DNA from: Nocardia elegans NBRC 108235 | GTDB lineage: Bacteria; Actinomycetota; Actinomycetes; Mycobacteriales; Mycobacteriaceae | Assembly (NCBI RefSeq): GCF_001612845.1 | Contig: NZ_BDBF01000031.1 | Location: forward strand, 1 to 64,000 | Direction of reading: 5' to 3' | DNA: 64,000 nucleotides | Shown here: in pieces, positions 23,479 through 31,881 of the stretch | How the letters are laid out: each line of letters begins with the position of its first letter | How positions within the stretch are numbered: position 1 is the first letter of the stretch | Position numbers and translations under genes: made by a program | The notes under the pieces: model-generated | The model's database searches: none | What the model was told of the DNA's origin: nothing | The model's input: only the letters and a program-made list of their open reading frames with translations

Positions 23479-24033
23479 ATGACGAGTGCCGTCTATCTCA
23501 TCACCGGCATCCAAGCGGCCGGAAAGTCGACGGTCGCGCAGGCCCTCGCCGAACGACTGCCCCGTTCCGCCCACGTTCGCGGTGACGTGTTCCGCCGCTT
23601 CGTGGTCGGCGGCCGCGCCGAGATGTCCGGCGAACCGAGCGGAGAAGCCATGCGGCAGTTGCGGTTACGCCACCGCCTGGCGGCCGCGACGGCCGACGAA
23701 TACGCCGCCGCGGGATTCACGGCGGTGGTCCAGGACGTCGTCCTGGGTGAACTGCTGCCGTGGATGATCGAGCAGATCCGCACCGACCCGCTGTACGTGG
23801 TCGTGCTGACTCCGCGTCCGGCCGCGGTGGCTCGGCGTGAGGCCGGACGGGACAAGAAGGCCTACGGGGTCTTCACCGTGGAACAGCTCGACACCGTCCT
23901 GCACGGGGAGACGCCACACGTCGGATTGTGGCTGGACACAACGGATCTCACGATCGAGGAGACCGTCGGAGAGATTCTCGCCCGGGCCGAACCGGTGGAG
24001 CGGCGGATCGGCCCGGGCGAGCGCCTGCGTTAG
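23479..24033 (+). CDS. P-loop kinase-like protein (chloramphenicol phosphotransferase/zeta-like fold)
   Basis: 184 residues from ATG 23479. It has the Walker A GIQAAGKST near residues 10-18, an early acidic RGDVFRR that suits the catalytic Asp of small-molecule kinases, a lid-like Arg-rich AVARREAGRDKKAYG, and a C-terminal GLWLDTTDLTIEETVGEIL. This pattern fits the AAA_33/chloramphenicol-phosphotransferase-like kinases. The phosphorylated substrate is unknown. No antitoxin-like gene is adjacent, so a zeta toxin is unlikely. Its stop overlaps the convergent fadE27 end by 4 bases. Confidence 0.75.
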   Translation: MTSAVYLITGIQAAGKSTVAQALAERLPRSAHVRGDVFRRFVVGGRAEMSGEPSGEAMRQLRLRHRLAAATADEYAAAGFTAVVQDVVLGELLPWMIEQIRTDPLYVVVLTPRPAAVARREAGRDKKAYGVFTVEQLDTVLHGETPHVGLWLDTTDLTIEETVGEILARAEPVERRIGPGERLR

Positions 24034-25127
24034 TGGGCCTCGGCCAGGAGGGTGCCCAGCGCACGCAGGTGGTCGGTGGCGCCGCCGAGCGCGAATTCGT
24101 TGTGTTTGGCGGCGGTGAAGTAGCACTGCACGATGTGGTCGCGGTCGATGCCGACGCCACCGTGCACGTGCACGGCGGTGTGGGCGATGCGGTGACCGGC
24201 CTCGGCGGCCCAGAACTTGGCGGTGTGGATCTCCGCGTCCGCCGGCAGCCCCTCGTCGACCCGCCACGCGGCCTGGGTGACCGCCAGCCGCAGCCCCTGC
24301 AGATCGATGTAGCCGTCGGCCAGCCGCTGCGCGACCGCCTGGAAGCTGCCGATCTTGCGATTGAACTGCTCACGCTCACGGCCGTATTCGGCGACGAGTT
24401 CGACCGCGCGCTCCAAGGTGCCCAGCTGCTGCGCGGCCAGACCGAGCCAGCCGTGGTTCAGTAGCCACGCGAGGATTTCCGCGCCGCCGTCCACGGTGCC
24501 GATCAATTCGGCTGGGGTGGAATCGAATTCGATCTCGGCCTGCGGGCTGCGGTCGACCACCTGCTGCGGCGTGATGCGCGCGTCCGCGGGGTCGACCAGG
24601 AATACCGCCGCCTTGCCGGAGACCGTGGCAGGCACCAGGATCCGCCCGGCCTGCGCGGCGAAGGGAACAACCGTCTTGGCGCCGACCAGCTTCCAGCCGC
24701 CGTCCTCGGTCGCGGTCGTGGTGGGCTTCGCCGGCTCCCAGTTGCGTTCCTCCGACAGCGCGACGGTCAGAATCGTCTCGCCCGCACCGGCTTTCGCCGC
24801 CAGTTCGCGCTGCGCCTCGTCACCCCACCGGGCCAGGGCGCCGGCGCCGAGGACGACCGACCACAGATAGGGGACGGGGGCGGCGGATTTGCCGATCTCC
24901 CGCAGAATCGCGGTCTGCTCCAGCGCGCCCAGGCCGCTGCCGCCCACCGATTCCGGCAGAGCCGCCGCGAGCACTCCGGTCTCGGCCAGCGACCGCCAGA
25001 GCTGCTCGTCGAAGCGGACCTCGGCCTTGTCCAGTTCCCGTAGCCGGTCGGCGGTGACCAGTTTGGTGCAGACCTCGCCGGTCAACCGCGCGAGATCCTG
25101 CTGCCCCTCGGTAAGTGTGAAATCCAT
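24030..25127 (-). CDS. fadE27: Acyl-CoA dehydrogenase FadE27 (ChsE5 subunit)
   Basis: 365 residues of the acyl-CoA dehydrogenase fold: MDFTLTEGQQDLARLTGEV at the start, a middle beta domain (ILTVALSEERNWEP, FLVDPADARITPQQVV), a C-terminal helical bundle with REREQFNRKIGSFQAVAQRLAD, and a late VHGGVGIDRDHIVQ. It is the shorter member of the FadE26/FadE27 pair. In M. tuberculosis the two form an alpha2beta2 dehydrogenase that oxidises the C26-CoA cholesterol side chain in its first beta-oxidation cycle. It lies 49 bases downstream of fadE26 on the same strand, so both should be driven from operator F. AGGAAC precedes ATG 25127. Confidence 0.9.
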   Translation of the reverse strand: MDFTLTEGQQDLARLTGEVCTKLVTADRLRELDKAEVRFDEQLWRSLAETGVLAAALPESVGGSGLGALEQTAILREIGKSAAPVPYLWSVVLGAGALARWGDEAQRELAAKAGAGETILTVALSEERNWEPAKPTTTATEDGGWKLVGAKTVVPFAAQAGRILVPATVSGKAAVFLVDPADARITPQQVVDRSPQAEIEFDSTPAELIGTVDGGAEILAWLLNHGWLGLAAQQLGTLERAVELVAEYGREREQFNRKIGSFQAVAQRLADGYIDLQGLRLAVTQAAWRVDEGLPADAEIHTAKFWAAEAGHRIAHTAVHVHGGVGIDRDHIVQCYFTAAKHNEFALGGATDHLRALGTLLAEAH

Positions 25128-25176
25128 CGTTGTTCCTAGTTCTTCGGCGTTTCCGATGTTCCGACCGGTCTGCGGC

Positions 25177-26370
25177 TCAGCGGGCGGCAGCGGGCTGTTT
25201 CAGGGCGGTCATCGCGATGATGTCGCGCTGCACCTCGTTGGTGCCGCCGCCGAAGGTCAGGATCAGGCAGGCGCGATGCATCCGCTCGAGCCGTCCGCGC
25301 AGCTGCGCGCCGGGGGAGTCCTGCCGCAGATAGGCCTGCGGGCCGAGGATCTCCATCAGCAGTCGGTAGGCCTCGGTGGCCAATTCGGTGCCGAGCACCT
25401 TGCAGGTGGAGGCATCCCACGGCCGCGGCGCGGCGTCTCCGCCGGCATCGGCGCCCGAGGCGATCTCCCAGTTCAGCAGCTTCAGGAATTCCACCTTGGC
25501 GTGCACGCGCGCGAGGTTCAGCCGCACCCACTCGTTGTCGATCACCCGCGCACCGGTGGAATCCTTGGTGTCGCGCGCCCACTCGGTGGTCTGCGCGACC
25601 GCCAGCGCCAGCGGCGCCGCCGAGGTCAGCGCCACCCGCTCGTGGTTGAGCTGGTTGGTGACCAGCGCCCAGCCGCCGTTCTCGGGGCCGACCATCGCCG
25701 AATGCGGCACCCGCACGTCCTGGTAGTAGGTGGCGCTGGTGTCGGGCCCGGCCATCGTGTGCACTGGTGTCCAGGAGAAGCCCTCGGCCGAGGTGGGCAC
25801 GATGAACATGCTGATGCCCTTGTGCTTCTTGGCGGTCGGGTCGGTGCGGGCGGCCAGCCAGATGTAGTCGGCGTACTGGATGAGGCTGGTCCACATCTTC
25901 TGGCCGTTGATCACCCAGTCGTCACCGTCGCGGACCGCGGTGGTGCGCAGCGACGCCAGGTCGGTGCCCGCGCCGGGCTCGGAATATCCGATGGAGAAGT
26001 GCAATTCGCCTGCGGAGATCTTGGGCAGGAAGAACTTCTTCTGCTCCTCGGTGCCGTAGTGCATGATCGTCGGCGCAACCGAGTTGATGGTCAGGAACGG
26101 CACCGGCGCGCCCGCGACGGCCGCCTCGTCGGTGAAGATCAGCTGATCCATCGTCGAGCGATCCTGGCCGCCGTACTCCTTGGGCCAGCCGAGGGTGAGC
26201 CAGCCGTCGTGGCCCATCTGCTGAACGACCTCGCGGTAGACGTTACCGTGCCCGTACTCACCGGTCTGCGACGACAAGGCCTCGCGGCGCTCCGGCGTGA
26301 TCAGCTTGGCGAAATATTCGCGGAGCTCGGCGCGCAGCTGCTCCTGTTGCTCGGTATAAGCAATCCGCAT
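25177..26370 (-). CDS. fadE26: Acyl-CoA dehydrogenase FadE26 (ChsE4 subunit)
   Basis: 397 residues following M. tuberculosis FadE26 closely: MRIAYTEQQEQLRAELREYF, GWPKEYGGQDRSTMDQLIFT, HFSIGYSEPGAGTDLASLRT, GQKMWTSLIQYADYIWLAAR and LTFGGGTNEVQRDIIAMTAL. FAD-dependent dehydrogenase that with FadE27 introduces the alpha,beta double bond in the full-length steroid side chain after FadD19 loading. ATG 26370 follows GAGGTAA. First gene of the pair and divergent from fdxD, sharing KstR-like operator F, as in the M. tuberculosis fadE26/fdxD arrangement. Confidence 0.93.
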   Translation of the reverse strand: MRIAYTEQQEQLRAELREYFAKLITPERREALSSQTGEYGHGNVYREVVQQMGHDGWLTLGWPKEYGGQDRSTMDQLIFTDEAAVAGAPVPFLTINSVAPTIMHYGTEEQKKFFLPKISAGELHFSIGYSEPGAGTDLASLRTTAVRDGDDWVINGQKMWTSLIQYADYIWLAARTDPTAKKHKGISMFIVPTSAEGFSWTPVHTMAGPDTSATYYQDVRVPHSAMVGPENGGWALVTNQLNHERVALTSAAPLALAVAQTTEWARDTKDSTGARVIDNEWVRLNLARVHAKVEFLKLLNWEIASGADAGGDAAPRPWDASTCKVLGTELATEAYRLLMEILGPQAYLRQDSPGAQLRGRLERMHRACLILTFGGGTNEVQRDIIAMTALKQPAAAR

Positions 26371-26478
26371 GGCGGTTACCTCGTACTCGGTGATGGTGAT
26401 GGCGGATGTGACGACATCGCCCCTGTGACGATCAGCGCCGGGGCCGATCTGCCCTGACGTCGATCATTGCATATCTAC

Positions 26479-26492
26479 TGAAACATGTTCCA
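26479..26492. promoter_or_regulatory. KstR-like operator F (fadE26 / fdxD divergent promoter)
   Basis: TGAAACATGTTCCA fully matches TNNAACNNGTTNNA. It is the only such box in the fadE26-fdxD gap and probably controls both directions. Confidence 0.8.
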
Positions 26493-26579
26493 GTATGGAA
26501 ACCGAATCCGGCCGCTTCGGCCGCAGCGGCCCGGCCGGGCTTGTAGGCTCGGCACTACCTGGTGGTGAAGGAGTTATCA

Positions 26580-26768
26580 ATGAAGGTCAGTGTGGATTTC
26601 GACCAGTGCGAGGCCAACGGCATTTGCGTCGGAATCGCCCCCGACGTCTTCGAACTCGACGATGAGGATCAGCTGCACATCCTCACCGCCGACGTGCCCG
26701 AGGACCGGCTCTCCGATGTCGAGACCGCCGTCGCGCAATGCCCCAAGGCTGCCCTGCGGTTGCAGTGA
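26580..26768 (+). CDS. fdxD: 3Fe-4S ferredoxin FdxD
   Basis: 62 residues from ATG 26580, 6 bases after AAGGAG. Small acidic ferredoxin with three cysteines, in FDQCEANGICVGIAPDVF and AQCPKAAL, the pattern of a single 3Fe-4S cluster. Such ferredoxins feed electrons to actinobacterial P450s; CYP125 in this window or another steroid oxygenase is a plausible partner (inference). It is followed 44 bases later by hsd4A, which has its own operator, so both shared and separate transcription are possible. It matches the position of Rv3503c. Confidence 0.88.
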   Translation: MKVSVDFDQCEANGICVGIAPDVFELDDEDQLHILTADVPEDRLSDVETAVAQCPKAALRLQ

Positions 26769-26789
26769 AATGGATGCTTGCCGATAACT

Positions 26790-26803
26790 GGAACACGTTC
26801 TAG
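26790..26803. promoter_or_regulatory. KstR-like operator G, 9 bases before hsd4A
   Basis: TGGAACACGTTCTA fully matches TNNAACNNGTTNNA and ends nine bases before the GTG start of hsd4A, a spacing almost the same as at fadD19. Confidence 0.8.
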
Positions 26804-26812
26804 AGTCACGGC

Positions 26813-27730
26813 GTGAGTGAATCGTCGAATCAGTCGGGGACGGATCTGTCCGGCAAGGTAGCGATCGTGACCGGAGCCGGCGCGGGCCTCGGACGGGCCG
26901 AAGCGCTGGCGCTGGCCGGGGCCGGCGCCTCGGTGGTGGTCAACGATCTGGCCGAAAACGATGCGGTGGCCGCCACCCTCGCCGATATCCGCGCGCTGGG
27001 CGCGAAAGCGGAATTCGTGGGTGGCAGTGTGGCCGAGCGCGCCACCGCCGATGCCCTGATTCGCACCGCGGACGAGACCTTCGGCGGTGTGGACATCGTC
27101 GTGAACAATGCGGGAATCGTTCGTGACCGCATGCTTTTCAATCTCTCCGACGAGGACTGGGACGCGGTCCTCGCGGTCCATCTGCGCGGCCATTTCCTGT
27201 TGTCGCGGAATGCCGCCGCCTACTGGCGCGGTAAATCGAAGGAATCCGGTGCTCCAATTTACGGGCGCCTGATCAACACATCGTCGGAAGCCGGTTTGCT
27301 GGGTCCGGAAGGGCAGCCGAATTACGCGGCCGCGAAAGCCGGAATCACCGCGCTGACGCTGTCCGCCTCGCGCGGTTTGTCGCGATACGGCGTGCGTGCC
27401 AACGCCATCTGCCCGCGGGCCCGGACCGCCATGACGGAATCGGTCTTCTCCGCCGCTCCCGAAGGGGATGTGGACCCGCTGTCGCCGGATCACGTCGCCC
27501 GGCTGGTCGCCTACCTGGCCTCTCCCGGCGCCGATGCGATCAACGGTCAGGTGTTCGTCGTATACGGCCCGATGGTCGCGCTGATGGCCGCGCCCGAAGT
27601 CGAGGCCCGCTTCGATGCCGCCGGCGCGGAATGGAGTGCGGACGCGCTGGCCGACACACTCGGAACCTACTTCGCCGAGCGCGCCGCCGGGCGTACGTTT
27701 TCTGCGAGTTCGCTGCACGATCTCGGCTGA
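26813..27730 (+). CDS. hsd4A: Steroid 17-beta-type hydroxysteroid dehydrogenase Hsd4A (SDR)
   Basis: 305 residues from GTG 26813. Short-chain dehydrogenase with the NAD site TGAGAGLGRAEALAL, NNAG in DIVVNNAGIVRDRMLFNLS, the catalytic Ser in NTSSEAGLLG and YxxxK in PNYAAAKAG. A C-terminal extension of about 60 residues is shared with the MFE-2/HSD17B4-like group. In actinobacteria Hsd4A oxidises the 22-hydroxy-acyl-CoA of the sterol side chain. It lies between fdxD and the mce4 operon, as in M. tuberculosis (Rv3502c). No Shine-Dalgarno is visible and the operator is very close to the start, suggesting a leaderless mRNA. Confidence 0.9.
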   Translation: MSESSNQSGTDLSGKVAIVTGAGAGLGRAEALALAGAGASVVVNDLAENDAVAATLADIRALGAKAEFVGGSVAERATADALIRTADETFGGVDIVVNNAGIVRDRMLFNLSDEDWDAVLAVHLRGHFLLSRNAAAYWRGKSKESGAPIYGRLINTSSEAGLLGPEGQPNYAAAKAGITALTLSASRGLSRYGVRANAICPRARTAMTESVFSAAPEGDVDPLSPDHVARLVAYLASPGADAINGQVFVVYGPMVALMAAPEVEARFDAAGAEWSADALADTLGTYFAERAAGRTFSASSLHDLG

Positions 27731-27840
27731 TTATCAGGTACAGGTCATCCGACCAACTCCGGTTGATCGGCGGTCTCGCACTTGGTAGACATGGGGGTCG
27801 AAGGTTGTGGGGTGCCTCACAAAGGCGTTCTGTACACCGT

Positions 27841-27854
27841 ATGAACCTGTTCTA
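27841..27854. promoter_or_regulatory. KstR-like operator H, distal, upstream of yrbE4A
   Basis: ATGAACCTGTTCTA fits TNNAACNNGTTNNA except at the first base. It is followed by GCTTCCGAG, which resembles the sequence after operator I. Confidence 0.7.
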
Positions 27855-27919
27855 GCTTCCGAGATGAAGCTCGGATGAAAAGAGCAGGTCAAAAATGTCA
27901 AATTCTCTTCCGATTCGAT

Positions 27920-27933
27920 GTGAACGTGTTCTA
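27920..27933. promoter_or_regulatory. KstR-like operator I, proximal, upstream of yrbE4A
   Basis: GTGAACGTGTTCTA fits TNNAACNNGTTNNA except at the first base. It ends 76 bases before the yrbE4A start; the flanking ATCTTCGGAG repeats the context of operator H. Confidence 0.75.
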
Positions 27934-28009
27934 ATCTTCGGAGCGGAAGAGGTGTGGAGGCTCGCTTGCGCAGCGTTGCGCGTACGGGTCGGCAAGGAGG
28001 AATCGCGGA

Positions 28010-28774
28010 ATGAACGAGGTTCTTGCCGTGCCGTTGCGTGCGGTCGGCGGGTTCTTCGAACTCGTGGCCGCTGTGGCGCGGGCCTTGATACGTCCGCCAT
28101 TTCAGCGACGGGAATTCGTCGACCAGTCGTGGTTCGTCGCACGGGTGTCGATCATCCCGACCATCCTGGTCGCGATCCCGTTCACGGTTCTGGTGAGCTT
28201 TACGCTGAACATTCTGCTGCGCGAAATCGGCGCGGCCGATCTCTCGGGCGCGGGCGCCGCATTCGGAACGGTCACCCAGGTCGGTCCGATCGTGACGGTG
28301 CTGATCGTCGCCGGCGCCGGTGCCACCGCGATCTGCGCGGACCTGGGTGCGCGCACGATCCGGGAAGAAATCGACGCCATGAAGGTGCTCGGTATCGATC
28401 CGATCCATCGCCTGGTGGTGCCCCGCGTACTCGCCTCGATGTTCGTCGCGGCGCTGCTCAACGGCCTGGTCTCGACGATCGGCATCGCCGGCGGCTTCCT
28501 GTTCTCGGTGCTTCTGCAGGGAGTCAACCCCGGCGCCTTCGTCAACGGGCTCACCCTGCTCACCCATACGCCGGAGCTGGTGATCTCGGAGGTCAAGGCC
28601 GCGCTGTTCGGTCTGATCGCCGGTCTGATGGCCTGCTATCTCGGTCTCAACGTCAAGGGCGGTCCCAAGAGTGTGGGTGACGCGGTCAACCAGACGGTGG
28701 TTTTCTCCTTCATGGCTCTGTTCGTGGTGAACGTCGTGGTCACCGCCGTCGGCATCAAGTTCACGGTGCGGTGA
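28010..28774 (+). CDS. yrbE4A: Mce4 transporter permease YrbE4A
   Basis: 254-residue MlaE-family integral membrane permease with about five to six hydrophobic segments. The conserved loop GARTIREEIDAMKVLGIDPI, the EQ-loop equivalent of this family, contacts the ATPase MceG, which is not in this window. QSWFVARVSIIPTILVAIPF and VKAALFGLIAGLMACYLGLN are typical. ATG 28010 follows AAGGAGG. With YrbE4B it forms the inner-membrane channel of the Mce4 steroid importer. First gene of an ten-gene operon whose promoter carries operators H and I. Confidence 0.95.
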   Translation: MNEVLAVPLRAVGGFFELVAAVARALIRPPFQRREFVDQSWFVARVSIIPTILVAIPFTVLVSFTLNILLREIGAADLSGAGAAFGTVTQVGPIVTVLIVAGAGATAICADLGARTIREEIDAMKVLGIDPIHRLVVPRVLASMFVAALLNGLVSTIGIAGGFLFSVLLQGVNPGAFVNGLTLLTHTPELVISEVKAALFGLIAGLMACYLGLNVKGGPKSVGDAVNQTVVFSFMALFVVNVVVTAVGIKFTVR

Positions 28775-28778
28775 TCCG

Positions 28779-29630
28779 ATGGCGTTCGTAATCCAGTCCC
28801 GCTTCCCCCGTACTGTTCGACGTGTGCGGCGGGTTTCGAGTTCGATGGACGGAATCGGGCATCACGCCCAGTTCTACGCGAAGTCACTGGCCTCGGTGCC
28901 GAAGGCGTTCTCGCACTACCGCACCGAAACCATACGCCTGATCGCCGAAATCAGCATGGGCACAGGCGCTTTGGCGGTGATCGGCGGCACGGTGGTGATC
29001 GTCGGCTTCCTCACCCTGTTCACCGGCGGCACCATCGCGGTGCAGGGCTACAGCTCGCTGGGCAATATCGGTGTCGAGGCGCTGACCGGATTCTTCGCCG
29101 CATTCCTCAATGTGCGCATCGCGGCACCGGTGATCTCGGGCATCGGGCTCGCGGCGACCATCGGCGCCGGCGCGACGGCCCAGCTGGGCGCCATGCGGGT
29201 GGCCGAGGAGATCGACGCCCTGGAATCCATGGCGATCCGGCCGATGCCCTTTTTGGTGGGCACCCGGGTGCTGGCGGGCATGATCGCGATCGTTCCGCTC
29301 TACGCGCTCGCGGTCATCGCGTCGTTCGTCGCGAGCCGCTTCGCCACGGTCGTCATCTACGGCCAGTCGGCCGGTGTGTACGACCACTACTTCTCAACAT
29401 TCCTGATTCCCAGTGACATTCTGTGGTCGTTCGTACAGGCGATCCTCATGGCCTTGGCGGTCATGATGATTCACACCTATTACGGCTACAACGCGACCGG
29501 TGGACCGGTCGGTGTCGGAATCGCGGTCGGTAACGCGGTGCGCGCCTCGCTGGTGGCAGTGGTGTCGGTGACCCTGCTGATGTCGCTGGCGATCTACGGC
29601 ACCTCCGGCAACTTCCATCTCTCCGGGTAG
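28779..29630 (+). CDS. yrbE4B: Mce4 transporter permease YrbE4B
   Basis: 283-residue MlaE-family permease, partner of YrbE4A, starting four bases after its stop. The conserved loop GAMRVAEEIDALESMAIRPM sits between hydrophobic segments, and the N-terminus has the family-typical GIGHHAQFYAKSLASVPKAF. The first 25 residues (AFVIQSRFPRTVRRVRRVS) are basic and could be shorter if an internal start were used. Role: second half of the heterodimeric membrane channel of the Mce4 complex that imports cholesterol. Confidence 0.95.
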   Translation: MAFVIQSRFPRTVRRVRRVSSSMDGIGHHAQFYAKSLASVPKAFSHYRTETIRLIAEISMGTGALAVIGGTVVIVGFLTLFTGGTIAVQGYSSLGNIGVEALTGFFAAFLNVRIAAPVISGIGLAATIGAGATAQLGAMRVAEEIDALESMAIRPMPFLVGTRVLAGMIAIVPLYALAVIASFVASRFATVVIYGQSAGVYDHYFSTFLIPSDILWSFVQAILMALAVMMIHTYYGYNATGGPVGVGIAVGNAVRASLVAVVSVTLLMSLAIYGTSGNFHLSG

Positions 29631-29635
29631 GCGGT

Positions 29636-30853
29636 ATGGCGGCAAATAGACTCGTCGAAAAGGAAGGCGCCGGCAAGTTTTTCGGCGCCGGATGGGGTGT
29701 CAAGCTTTCGGGGGTGGCGCTGATTCTGTTTCTGGCCGCGATCGTCGCCGTCGCTTTGACGATGTTCGTGGGCGGATTCAGCACGTCGAAACCGGTCTAT
29801 CTCGACGCCCCGCGGGCCGGCCTGGTGATGGACAAGGACGCGAAGGTCAAGATCCGCGGTGTGCAGATCGGCCACGTCTCCGATATCGCGTATACCGGCG
29901 ACCAAGCTCGGCTGACCCTGGCGATCGAACCCGATCAGCTGAAGATGGTGCCGGCGAACGCGACCGTGGATATTCGGTCCACCACCGTCTTCGGCGCCAA
30001 ATACGTGAACTTCGTGGAGCCGGAGGTTCCGTCCGCGCAGCATCTGCAGGCCGGCGCCACGCTGACCGCGCAGTCGGTGACCGTCGAATTCAATACGCTG
30101 TTCCAGCATTTGACCGATGTGCTCGGCAAGATCGCGCCGGAGAAATTGAATGCGACGCTGACCGCGCTCGGCACGGCATTGCAGGGCCGCGGCGACAAAC
30201 TCGGTCAGCTGCTGGTCGACAGTGACGAATATCTGCGCGACATCAATCCGAGCCTGCCCGATCTGCAACGCGATCTGCAGACGTCGGTGGGAGTCACCAA
30301 TCTGTACGCCGACACCGCGCCGAACCTGTTGCGCACCACTGACAATGCGGCCGTGACGAGCAAGACCATCGTCGACCACCAGGACAGCCTCGACGCGGTG
30401 TTGCTGAATCTGATCGGCCTGGCCGACACCACGGGCGCGGTGCTGAAGGAGAACGAGAACGGCCTGTCGACCGCACTGGATCTGCTGCGCCCGACGGCCG
30501 AACTGCTCAACGAATACAACCCGGCGCTGTACTGCCTGGTCGAAGGTGTCGCGGGCGCGATTCCACGAGCCAACGAGATCTTCGGCGGCACCGGACCGTG
30601 GGTGACGTTGAACGCCAGTTTCATGCCGGGCGGCACGCCCTACACCTATCCGAAGGATCTGCCGAAGGTGAATGCGACCGGTGGCCCGCACTGCGAGGGC
30701 ATCCTCGACCGTAAACCCGGTAGCCACGCAAACTATCTGGTCACCGACACCACTGAGGGACGGGTGTACACGCCGGAACTGTCCACCCATCTGAACGGGC
30801 CCCGAGTCTTCCAACTGCTGTTCGCGGGGCTGCCGGGGGTGGGTAATCCGTGA
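29636..30853 (+). CDS. mce4A: Mce4A steroid-import substrate-binding protein
   Basis: 405 residues. One N-terminal membrane segment (GVALILFLAAIVAVALTMFV), then the MCE domain near residues 55-130 (RAGLVMDKDAKVKIRGVQIG, TTVFGAKYVNFVEP), then a long helical region that in Mce proteins builds the hydrophobic tunnel. A cysteine-containing C-terminal tail follows (YCLVEGVAGAIPRANEIFGG). It acts across the periplasm and cell wall as one of six Mce subunits. Starts five bases after yrbE4B and overlaps mce4B by 4 bases (GTGA). Confidence 0.95.
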   Translation: MAANRLVEKEGAGKFFGAGWGVKLSGVALILFLAAIVAVALTMFVGGFSTSKPVYLDAPRAGLVMDKDAKVKIRGVQIGHVSDIAYTGDQARLTLAIEPDQLKMVPANATVDIRSTTVFGAKYVNFVEPEVPSAQHLQAGATLTAQSVTVEFNTLFQHLTDVLGKIAPEKLNATLTALGTALQGRGDKLGQLLVDSDEYLRDINPSLPDLQRDLQTSVGVTNLYADTAPNLLRTTDNAAVTSKTIVDHQDSLDAVLLNLIGLADTTGAVLKENENGLSTALDLLRPTAELLNEYNPALYCLVEGVAGAIPRANEIFGGTGPWVTLNASFMPGGTPYTYPKDLPKVNATGGPHCEGILDRKPGSHANYLVTDTTEGRVYTPELSTHLNGPRVFQLLFAGLPGVGNP

Positions 30854-31881
30854 GCATCAAACCGCACGCCACCGGCGTCAAACTCGGAATCTTCACGCTC
30901 GTGATGGTTCTGGTGCTGGCCCTGTTGGTCGTCATCTTCTCGCAGATGCGCTTCGCCCGGGAGAACGGCTACCACGCGGTGTTCACGAGTTCCTCGGGCA
31001 TGCTGCCCGGGTCCAAGGTGCGCATCGCGGGTGTGCCGGTCGGATCGGTGAAAAGCGTCAAGGTCGGCAAGGACCATCTGGCCCATGTCGATTTCGACGT
31101 CGACCGGCAGTACAAGCTCTATGTCAGCACCCATGCCGCGGTGCGCTACGAGAATCTGGTGGGTGACCGGTATCTGGAACTGATGGACGCCCCGGGCACC
31201 GCGCAGGTGCTGCACTCCGGTGGCACCATCGGTCTGGACAAGACCAAGCCGGCGCTGGACCTGGACATGCTGCTGGGTGGTTTCAAGCCGCTGCTGCGCG
31301 GCCTGGACCCGCAGCAGGTCAACTCCCTGACCGAGGCGCTGCTGCAGGTCTTCCAGGGGCAGGGCGGCACCCTGGTCGCACTGCTGAACAGCTCCGGCTC
31401 GTTCGCCAAAACCCTGGCCGACCGCGACGCCCTCATCGGCAGCGTGATCGAGAATTTGAAGACGGTGCTGGCCACCATCGACGATCACAACAAGGAATTC
31501 GACACCACGCTGACCGAATTGCAGCGTCTGGTGAGTGGCCTGGCCGCGGACCGGGATCCGATCGGCGCGGCGCTGCCGCGACTGGCCGGCGCTACCGGAG
31601 ATCTCACCGATCTGCTGAAGCAGGCGCGCCCGGACCTCAAGGCGACCTTCGACCAGCTGGGCCGGCTCTCGGACAATCTCGACCAGAAGTCCGACGATGT
31701 CGAGTGGGTCCTGCAGAACCTGCCCACGACCTACAAGGAGCTGGTGCGGCTCGGTTCGTACGGCTCGTTCCTGAACATGTACGTGTGCGGAACGAATTTC
31801 CTCGTGGACGGCCCGGACGGTAAGCCGATGCATGTGAATCTGCCCGGTCTGCAGACGACCGGAAGGTGTTCGACGAAGTGA
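30850..31881 (+). CDS. mce4B: Mce4B steroid-import subunit
   Basis: 343 residues from GTG 30850 overlapping the mce4A stop. N-terminal membrane segment (LGIFTLVMVLVLALLVVIFS), MCE domain (SSGMLPGSKVRIAGVPVGSV, AAVRYENLVGDRYLELMD), then the coiled helical tunnel region (LADRDALIGSVIENLKTVLA) and a short tail ending GRCSTK. It is one subunit of the hexameric MCE assembly that shuttles sterol through the envelope. Confidence 0.95.
   Translation: MSIKPHATGVKLGIFTLVMVLVLALLVVIFSQMRFARENGYHAVFTSSSGMLPGSKVRIAGVPVGSVKSVKVGKDHLAHVDFDVDRQYKLYVSTHAAVRYENLVGDRYLELMDAPGTAQVLHSGGTIGLDKTKPALDLDMLLGGFKPLLRGLDPQQVNSLTEALLQVFQGQGGTLVALLNSSGSFAKTLADRDALIGSVIENLKTVLATIDDHNKEFDTTLTELQRLVSGLAADRDPIGAALPRLAGATGDLTDLLKQARPDLKATFDQLGRLSDNLDQKSDDVEWVLQNLPTTYKELVRLGSYGSFLNMYVCGTNFLVDGPDGKPMHVNLPGLQTTGRCSTK

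Noticed and set aside
23479..24033. Zeta-type toxin of a toxin-antitoxin pair
   Set aside because: The P-loop fold fits, but there is no small antitoxin-like gene upstream and the gene stands alone.
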